Below, piece after piece: positions 4,515 through 9,821 of a stretch of 9,821 nt of DNA. The DNA comes from Pseudomonadota bacterium. GTDB taxonomy: Bacteria; Pseudomonadota; Gammaproteobacteria; Burkholderiales; Gallionellaceae. The stretch's first letter is position 1. Every line of letters begins with the position of its first letter. The DNA lies in the NCBI GenBank assembly GCA_021847165.1, contig JAJZUH010000012.1, forward strand, positions 1 through 9,821, read 5' to 3'. The translations under genes and the position numbers were made by a program. Below the pieces are notes generated by a model that made no database searches, was not told the origin of the DNA, and worked only from the letters and a program-made list of their open reading frames with translations.

Positions 4515-6152
4515 TCAAGGCGTATAGCCCGGTATCCTGCTTTCGTCCACTTCGTCGATCTGTTCCGGCCGGAGGAATTGCCTGGCGTAGTCGAGATAGA
4601 CTTTTTCGCGGATAAACACGTCGAACAGGTCGGGGTCGATATGCCCGTTCTCCTTGAACTTGCCCAGGATCGCCAGCGATTCGGTGAGCGTCTTGCCTTC
4701 CTTGTAGGGGCGGTCCTTGGCTGTCAGCGCCTCGAAGATATCGGCGATGCCCATGACGCGCGCCTGTATCGACATCTGGTCGCGCGTCAATCCCTTGGGG
4801 TAGCCCTTGCCATCCATGCGCTCATGATGCCCGCCGGCATATTCGGGCACCCGCTTCAGGTGGTTCGGCCAGGGCAGCGCCTCCAGCATCTTGATGGTGA
4901 CGTTGATGTGATGGTTGATGATCTCGCGCTCGGCGGCGGTCAGGGTGCCCGAGCGGATGGTCAGGTTCTCGATTTCTTCCTCGTTCAGGAAATCGGCCAA
5001 TTTACCCTCGGCATTGCGCCACTGGCGCTTGGCGATCTGGTGCACGCGGACGATATCGGCATCGCGCATCTTTTCCGAACCGACATTGCACTGGCGCAGG
5101 AATTCGCGTTCGTCGTCGAGTTGCCCGAGCAATGCCTGACAGTCTGCCTGCGTCCTGCCTCCTCTGAGCATCTCGATCTCCGCATCGCGCTTCAGCACCT
5201 CGAAACGCGTGTCGATCAGGTGTATCCGGTCGAAGATGGTCTGCAGCTTGGTGGACTTGTCCACCACGTGGACCGGCGTGGTGATCTTTCCGCAATCGTG
5301 CAGCAATCCGGCAATCTTGAGTTCGTAGCGATCCTTGTCGGTCAGGTTGAAGTCTTTCAGCGCACCGAGCTTGGAGCGGTTCGCCGCCTCGGCCAGCATC
5401 ATGGTCAGCGCGGGCACCCGTTCGCAGTGGCCGCCGGTGTAGGGCGATTTGTCGTCGATGGCCGTGTTGATCAGGCTGATCAGGGATTCGAACAGCACTT
5501 CCAGCTGCTGGATCAGGCGCCGGTTGCTCAGTGCGATGGCGGCCTGCGATGCCAGCGATTCGAGCAATTGCTGATCGTCCTTGGAGAACTGCTTGACCCC
5601 CCCGGTCGCGGCATCGATCGCATTGATGAGCTGCAGCACGCCGATGATCTCGTGCTCGTGATTGCGCATCGGCACCGCCAGGAAGGAACGCGATTGGTAG
5701 CCGGTCTTGGCATCGAAGTTCTTCGTGCCGGAAAAATCGAAGCCTTCGGCGACATAGGCATCCGGGATGTTCACCGTCACGCCGCGCAGCACCGCGTAGC
5801 TCACGACGTTTGCCAGGTTCTCGCTGCCATCTGCCTCATACAATTTCACCGGATAGAACGGAATCGGGTTGCCCGATGTGCCGCCCATGCGGATGTTGAG
5901 CGAATCGTTATGCAGTATCTCGAAGGTCAGCACCTGTTTCTCGACATCCACCAGATACAGCGTCCCGGCATCGGCATCGGTGATCTTCCTCGCCGCCGTC
6001 AATATGCTTTCCAGCAGGTGATTGATGTCGCGTTCGCTGGATAACGCGGCACCGATGGCGTTGAGGTCGCTGAGGCGATTGAGCAGGCCCTCCAGCATGG
6101 CTCGCTGGGACTGCTCTTGCGCCATATAGGCCTGCAGCTTGGCGGTATCCAC
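4515..6152 (-). CDS. GAF domain plus HD-GYP domain protein, probable cyclic-di-GMP phosphodiesterase
   Basis: The 545-residue cytoplasmic protein has an N-terminal helix, a GAF sensor domain (about 38-210) and an HD-GYP domain (about 225-535) that would hydrolyse cyclic-di-GMP. Metal-binding residues are in place: His242 in GGHCERV, His285-Asp286 in LLHDCGK, His415 in INHH, His442-His443-Glu444, and Asp471 in IADIFEAL. The signature loop is DGKGYP (447-452). Unusually, about 100 mostly helical residues (roughly 303-403) lie between the HD motif and the next histidine pair, where standard HD-GYP domains need only about ten. The likely start is GTG at 6152, with GGGAG four to five bases upstream and nine bases after the previous stop; an ATG at 6125 has no visible ribosome binding site. 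It is the last gene of its operon, next to a pilus-type ATPase, which suggests c-di-GMP control of pilus or secretion activity. Confidence 0.93.
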   Translation of the reverse strand: MDTAKLQAYMAQEQSQRAMLEGLLNRLSDLNAIGAALSSERDINHLLESILTAARKITDADAGTLYLVDVEKQVLTFEILHNDSLNIRMGGTSGNPIPFYPVKLYEADGSENLANVVSYAVLRGVTVNIPDAYVAEGFDFSGTKNFDAKTGYQSRSFLAVPMRNHEHEIIGVLQLINAIDAATGGVKQFSKDDQQLLESLASQAAIALSNRRLIQQLEVLFESLISLINTAIDDKSPYTGGHCERVPALTMMLAEAANRSKLGALKDFNLTDKDRYELKIAGLLHDCGKITTPVHVVDKSTKLQTIFDRIHLIDTRFEVLKRDAEIEMLRGGRTQADCQALLGQLDDEREFLRQCNVGSEKMRDADIVRVHQIAKRQWRNAEGKLADFLNEEEIENLTIRSGTLTAAEREIINHHINVTIKMLEALPWPNHLKRVPEYAGGHHERMDGKGYPKGLTRDQMSIQARVMGIADIFEALTAKDRPYKEGKTLTESLAILGKFKENGHIDPDLFDVFIREKVYLDYARQFLRPEQIDEVDESRIPGYTP

Positions 6153-6161
6153 TCTGCTCCC

Positions 6162-8558
6162 TTACTTGATACAGACAGCACGAACCTGGTGGATGTCGGT
6201 GATGCCGCTCAGCACCTTCTCGATACCATCCTGCTTCAGGGTGCGCATCCCTTCTTCGAGCGCAATGGCAAACAGTTCTGCGACGCGCGCGTGCTCCTGG
6301 ATGGCTTTCTTCACCGGATCGGTGCCGATCAGCAATTCGTGCAAGCCGACACGACCGCGATAACCGGTGCCGGAGCATTTCTCGCACCCGACCTTCTCGT
6401 ACAGCGTAATCTGCCCCTTGTCGTCCCCGAACAAGCGGACCCATTCGGCATACAGCGCCTTGTAGGCGGCATTCGGGTCTTTTTTCCAGGTTTCCGTATT
6501 CATCAGCTCGGCCGCATATTCGGTGAGCAGGGCCTTGATCTCGTCCTGCGTGGCGACATGCGCCTTCTTGCAATCCTTGCACAGGCGCTTGGCCAGACGC
6601 TGCGCCAAGATGCCGAGCAACGCATCGGCGAAGTTGAACGGATCCATGCCCATATCGAGCAGGCGGATGATGGATTCCGGCGCGCTGTTGGTGTGCAGGG
6701 TGGCGAATACCAGGTGGCCGGTCAGCGACGCCTCGATGCCGGTGGAGACCGTTTCCTTGTCGCGCATTTCGCCGACCATGATCACATCCGGGTCCGCGCG
6801 CAGGAACGAACGCATCACTGTCGCAAAATCCAGGCCGGCCTTCTTGTTGACCTGCACCTGGCGCAAACCCTTCTGCGTGATTTCCACCGGATCTTCCGCC
6901 GTCCAGATCTTGGTATCCGGCGTGTTGATGTGCTTCAGGATCGAATGCAGCGTGGTCGTCTTGCCGGAACCGGTCGGACCGCACACGAAGAACAGGCCAT
7001 AAGGCTTGCTGACCGTCTTTTTCACCAGTTCCAGATTGCGCGCCGAGAAACCCATCTGGTCGAGCGGAATGGGTTCGCCGGAAGCCAGGATACGCATTAC
7101 CACATCTTCGACACCGCCCTGCGAAGGGATGGTCGCCACGCGCAACTCGATATCCAGGGGACCGTATTTCTTGAACTTGATCTTGCCGTCCTGCGGCTTG
7201 CGTTTCTCCGAAATGTCCAGATCGCACATGATCTTCAGGCGCGTGACCAGCGCGTTGCGGAAAGTGGCGGGCACTTCGATGTAATTCATCAGCGAACCGT
7301 CCTTGCGCAGGCGTATCAAGGTCTTTGCCTTGCCCGGCTGCGGTTCGACATGGATATCCGATGCGCCCATCTTGTAAGCATCGATGATGATCTTGTTGAC
7401 CAGCTTGACCAATTCGTTGTCCGCCGCGGCGCTGACCTCGTCCTGGCTGACGCCGTTCGCCTCCTCCTCTTCGCCGCTGCCGAGCGAGGTAAGCAGGTCG
7501 TCCATGCTCCCCATGTCCTCGAAGCTGCCGGTGACATCGCCCGCACCGCCGCCACCGCCGCCGTAAAACTGATCGAGAGTGGCCTTGAACTCGCGCTGGG
7601 TACACACCTTGTAGATCAGACGGTTCTTGGGAAAAATGTTGTTGACCACGCGCGACGCCTGTATCCGCTCAGGGTCGGTAGTCAGGATCACCACCCCTTC
7701 CGGCGTATCGTCCACCGGCACCCAGTGGCTGCTTTCCACATATTCGCGTTTCAGGTTGCGCAACAGCTCGGATGGCTTGATGCGGTCGGCCTTGTATGGC
7801 TCATACGGCACGCCGAAGAAGCTGGACAATGCCTTGCCCAGCGCTTCCGGCTTGACCTGGAATTCGTTCAGCAACACCTCCTCGACATCGATGCCCTTGC
7901 GCCGGGCAGTGCGCGTCGCCAGCTCGAACTCGGCAGCCGACATCACGGCATCGGCGACGAGGTAATCGTATTTGGTCTTGACCGTACTGGCCTGTTGCTG
8001 GCGCTGCTTGAGCGCCACGGCCAGGGTCTGCGCCAGTTCCCGCGCGCCTTCTTCCACCATCGAGGGGAAAGGTATGCCGGCCTTGTTGTTGATGACCTGC
8101 ATCACCCCGATCAGGTCGCCGCCCTCGACATCAATGATGGGCGCGACCAGCATCTGCTTGGTGCGATAGCCGGTGCGCCTGTCCACATCCTGCAGGAAGC
8201 GCAGGGTCGAACTGTAGGCGGCCAGTTCGTGCTCGTCGTAGACATCCTTGAGGTTGAGCATCTTCTTGTGGAAGGCGGCATAGCCGGCAATGCTCTGCTC
8301 GGCGATCGGCAACTTGAGGTCCTTGAACGAATTCAGCCCGGTTTTAACCTTGGAGATCAGCGATGCCTTGTCCTCTCCAACGACGTAGATCGTCAGCCTG
8401 TCGGCATTGAACAGGCTGCAGATATCCTTGCTGACATCCAGCATGATCTCGTCGATGTTGCTGGTAGCATGGATCTTGTTGGTGACGTGGTTGAGGTTCT
8501 TGGTGAACTCCAACCGCAACCCCATGTCGTTCATATTGCCTTGCGCCGGACTGGCCAT
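6162..8558 (-). CDS. PilB/GspE-family assembly ATPase with N-terminal GAF domain
   Basis: This 798-residue ATPase belongs to the type II secretion/type IV pilus motor family, which powers fibre extension from the cytoplasmic face of the membrane. Residues 18-185 form a GAF domain, which ordinary PilB and GspE lack. A T2SSE-N/MshEN-like domain follows (about 195-335, ending FYGGGGGG), then an acidic linker (GEEEEAN near 362-368). The ATPase core has Walker A GPTGSGKTTT (527-536), the Asp box TAEDPVEI, Walker B ADPDVIMVGEMRD (588-600), the His box TGHLVFATLHTNS (613-625), and a zinc site of four cysteines (660, 663, 725, 728). The core looks fully active. The usual length is about 560-580. I chose the ATG at 8558 because GAGGAG lies seven bases upstream; an in-frame extension to 8615 has no such site. 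The presence of HLVFATLHTN and the zinc site fits an extension motor rather than PilT. Its exact partner machine is not visible. Confidence 0.93.
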   Translation of the reverse strand: MASPAQGNMNDMGLRLEFTKNLNHVTNKIHATSNIDEIMLDVSKDICSLFNADRLTIYVVGEDKASLISKVKTGLNSFKDLKLPIAEQSIAGYAAFHKKMLNLKDVYDEHELAAYSSTLRFLQDVDRRTGYRTKQMLVAPIIDVEGGDLIGVMQVINNKAGIPFPSMVEEGARELAQTLAVALKQRQQQASTVKTKYDYLVADAVMSAAEFELATRTARRKGIDVEEVLLNEFQVKPEALGKALSSFFGVPYEPYKADRIKPSELLRNLKREYVESSHWVPVDDTPEGVVILTTDPERIQASRVVNNIFPKNRLIYKVCTQREFKATLDQFYGGGGGGAGDVTGSFEDMGSMDDLLTSLGSGEEEEANGVSQDEVSAAADNELVKLVNKIIIDAYKMGASDIHVEPQPGKAKTLIRLRKDGSLMNYIEVPATFRNALVTRLKIMCDLDISEKRKPQDGKIKFKKYGPLDIELRVATIPSQGGVEDVVMRILASGEPIPLDQMGFSARNLELVKKTVSKPYGLFFVCGPTGSGKTTTLHSILKHINTPDTKIWTAEDPVEITQKGLRQVQVNKKAGLDFATVMRSFLRADPDVIMVGEMRDKETVSTGIEASLTGHLVFATLHTNSAPESIIRLLDMGMDPFNFADALLGILAQRLAKRLCKDCKKAHVATQDEIKALLTEYAAELMNTETWKKDPNAAYKALYAEWVRLFGDDKGQITLYEKVGCEKCSGTGYRGRVGLHELLIGTDPVKKAIQEHARVAELFAIALEEGMRTLKQDGIEKVLSGITDIHQVRAVCIK

Positions 8559-8584
8559 GCTTTTTCTCCTCGACCTTTCAACCG

Positions 8585-9661
8585 CTATTGTTGTTGCGCC
8601 TTGGGCACGGACCACAGTCCGTTCTCCAGGACATACACATCGTATCCTGCCTGCGCCAGAATGAACGCCGCAGCCGCGCTGCGGCGGCCGCTCTGGCAGT
8701 AGGCGATATAAGGCGTTGCCCTGCTCAGCACGCCGATCGCATTCCGGATGTCATTGAGCGGGACGTTGATCGCTCCCGGCAGCTTGTCGTGGCGATATTC
8801 GGGAGGATGCCGCACATCCAGCCAGACCGCCCCTTGGGCCACCTTCTGTTTTGCATCCTGGTAGCTGATGCGATGCAACAACGGCTCCTGCATCAGCTGC
8901 ATGAAGTCCTGTTTCTTCAGCCGCAGCAACACACCGTTGCTCTTCATCGTCACCGTGGCATTGCGCTTGGAATCGGAGATCAGCGCTTCCTCGCCGAACA
9001 CGTCGCCAGCCTTGAGTTCGGCCAGCACCAGATTCGCCCCGCCGACCAGCCGCGTGACCTGTGCCCGCCCGCTTTCGATCAGATAGTAATAATCGCCTTC
9101 GTCGCCCTCGCGGATGATGACATCCTTGTCCCATACCGCGATGGCTTCGATGCGATTGAGCAGTTCGCCGATATTGGCTGATGGCAGATAGGCGAACGGG
9201 CTGTTGCTCAGGTTCTCCGCGCTGAACATGCCGGAATTGAGCAGCCTTTTCACGGCCGACTCGGAGCCATCCTTCAGCGCCAGCGGCTTGACGTCATCGT
9301 GATAGGTGAACTGATCCCACGTCACCATGCGGTCAAGCAGATCGTCGTTCACGCGCAGCAGTTGCACATTGCTGAGTGCCTGCGCAGCGCGGATGCCAGG
9401 CTGGCGCTTCCCGATGGGATGCCGCGCCCATTCCGAGCCGGCCCGAATCACCACGCGGTTGTGATCTTCGTATTCCACTTCCAGTTCGCCGCGCAACAGA
9501 TAGACCGATTGCCCCACCGGCGGATGATCCTTGAAGGGGTCGCTGCCCTGTGCCACGCTTTCCACATGGCAGTAATCGAGCAGCTCGCGCAAGCGCGCCG
9601 GGCTGAACGACGAGATCGGTTCCAGCGCGGCGAGTACTCTGATGTCCAAAATATCTTGCAT
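8585..9661 (-). CDS. Cyclic nucleotide-binding domain and rhodanese domain protein
   Basis: The 358-residue soluble protein has three parts. Residues 10-125 look like a degenerate cyclic-nucleotide-binding fold (VGQSVYLLRGELEVEY) without a recognisable phosphate cassette. Residues 155-265 form a second, intact one, with the cassette GDVFGEEALISDSKRNAT (219-236) including Gly223-Glu224 and Arg233, which in CRP-type proteins contact the ribose and phosphate of cAMP or cGMP. Residues 275-350 are a rhodanese domain with the active-site loop CQSGRRS (Cys322), able to carry a persulfide. No DNA-binding helix-turn-helix is seen, so it is a sensor or sulfurtransferase rather than a CRP-type transcription factor. 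It sits 18 bases after the preceding gene and 26 bases before the ATPase gene, so it is part of that operon. The ribosome binding site before the ATG at 9661 is weak (CAGG ten bases upstream), perhaps because translation is coupled. Confidence 0.9.
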   Translation of the reverse strand: MQDILDIRVLAALEPISSFSPARLRELLDYCHVESVAQGSDPFKDHPPVGQSVYLLRGELEVEYEDHNRVVIRAGSEWARHPIGKRQPGIRAAQALSNVQLLRVNDDLLDRMVTWDQFTYHDDVKPLALKDGSESAVKRLLNSGMFSAENLSNSPFAYLPSANIGELLNRIEAIAVWDKDVIIREGDEGDYYYLIESGRAQVTRLVGGANLVLAELKAGDVFGEEALISDSKRNATVTMKSNGVLLRLKKQDFMQLMQEPLLHRISYQDAKQKVAQGAVWLDVRHPPEYRHDKLPGAINVPLNDIRNAIGVLSRATPYIAYCQSGRRSAAAAFILAQAGYDVYVLENGLWSVPKAQQQ

Positions 9662-9679
9662 GTTGTCTGTGCCTGATCG

Positions 9680-9821
9680 CTAGAACTCGAATACCTGCCC
9701 GTTTTGCAGCATCCTCGGCACAAAACCCCGGACGCATTCGCTGACTTCCTGCATGGTCAGCTCGATCTCGCCCGGCTTCAGGTGAGTGACATAAATCTCG
9801 GGATGGAGCTTGAGCTTGAGC
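9680..9821 (-). CDS. C-terminal end of a probable metallo-beta-lactamase-fold hydrolase
   Basis: Only the last 46 residues are present, from LKLKLHPEIYVTHLKPGEIE to QNGQVFEF and a TAG stop; the gene enters from the right edge. The phrase HPEIYVTHLKPGEIELTMQE resembles the C-terminus of MBL-fold hydrolases, including class-II-like cyclic nucleotide phosphodiesterases, where the final His is a metal ligand. That would fit well beside a cyclic-nucleotide-binding protein, but the fragment is too short for certainty. The coding frame is supported by codon-position composition and by the tight 18-base spacing to the next gene. Confidence 0.6.
   Translation of the reverse strand, partial: LKLKLHPEIYVTHLKPGEIELTMQEVSECVRGFVPRMLQNGQVFEF

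Noticed and set aside
7600..7990. Cyclic-di-GMP binding MshEN motif in the ATPase N-domain
   Set aside because: The domain looks MshEN-like, but I do not see the full RLG...L...G.L...L..Q signature, so direct c-di-GMP binding by the motor is not claimed.
6117..8702. Very long plus-strand open frame (861 codons), and another at 4578-6044 (488 codons)
   Set aside because: They run antisense to genes with intact ATPase, GAF and HD-GYP motifs. Their translations are rich in His, Gln, Arg and Leu and show no domain; they arise from the biased codon use of the real minus-strand genes.
1..9821. CRISPR arrays, tRNA or rRNA genes, insertion sequences
   Set aside because: No regular repeat-spacer arrays, no cloverleaf or rRNA-like stretches, and no transposase frames or terminal repeats are visible.

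Overview
The window looks like chromosomal DNA from a Gram-negative, probably a betaproteobacterium (Nitrosomonadales/Gallionellaceae-like is my guess from gene style, not a proven assignment). It carries flhD-flhC followed by motA, a classical type IV pilin, and clear sigma-28 and sigma-54 promoter matches. Every gene I accept lies on the minus strand, so transcription runs from high to low coordinates.

Layout in transcription order. (1) 9821-4515 is a compact signalling/secretion-type operon: the C-terminal end of a probable metallo-beta-lactamase-fold hydrolase, a protein with two cyclic-nucleotide-binding-type domains and a rhodanese domain, a PilB/GspE-type assembly ATPase with an extra N-terminal GAF domain, and a GAF plus HD-GYP cyclic-di-GMP phosphodiesterase. 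It ends at a strong bidirectional terminator at 4459-4488. (2) 4381-3661 is a type IV pilin gene with its own sigma-54 promoter and its own terminator. (3) 3650-2013 is a multi-spanning GT-C-like membrane protein with C-terminal TPRs. It starts just after the pilin terminator and is a candidate pilin-modifying glycosyltransferase. (4) 2012-1 is a flagellar block: a 324-base regulatory region, flhD, flhC, a 188-base regulatory gap and motA, which runs off the left edge (motB would be expected next).

The most interesting part is the regulatory DNA in front of flhD. It holds a near-perfect sigma-28 (FliA) promoter (TAAAGTTT-N11-GCCGATAC). This implies that the flagellar sigma factor feeds back onto the master regulator, which is normally at the top of the cascade. 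The transcript from it would begin almost exactly at a 38-nt hairpin whose apical loop, UCCCCU, is the exact complement of the flhD Shine-Dalgarno core AGGGGA. The match extends to 10 of 10 bases, about 170 nt apart. A second hairpin with perfect 11-bp arms and a third inverted repeat lie between them. This predicts a leader RNA that masks the flhD ribosome binding site by long-range or kissing pairing, possibly opened by a protein, an sRNA or a structural switch. A second sigma-28 promoter, overlapping the flhC stop codon, drives motA.

Together the window places surface motility (pilin, assembly ATPase, c-di-GMP phosphodiesterase, cyclic-nucleotide sensor) next to swimming motility (FlhDC, MotA). 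This suits a cell that switches between attached and swimming states, although the link between the two halves is inferred from position only.
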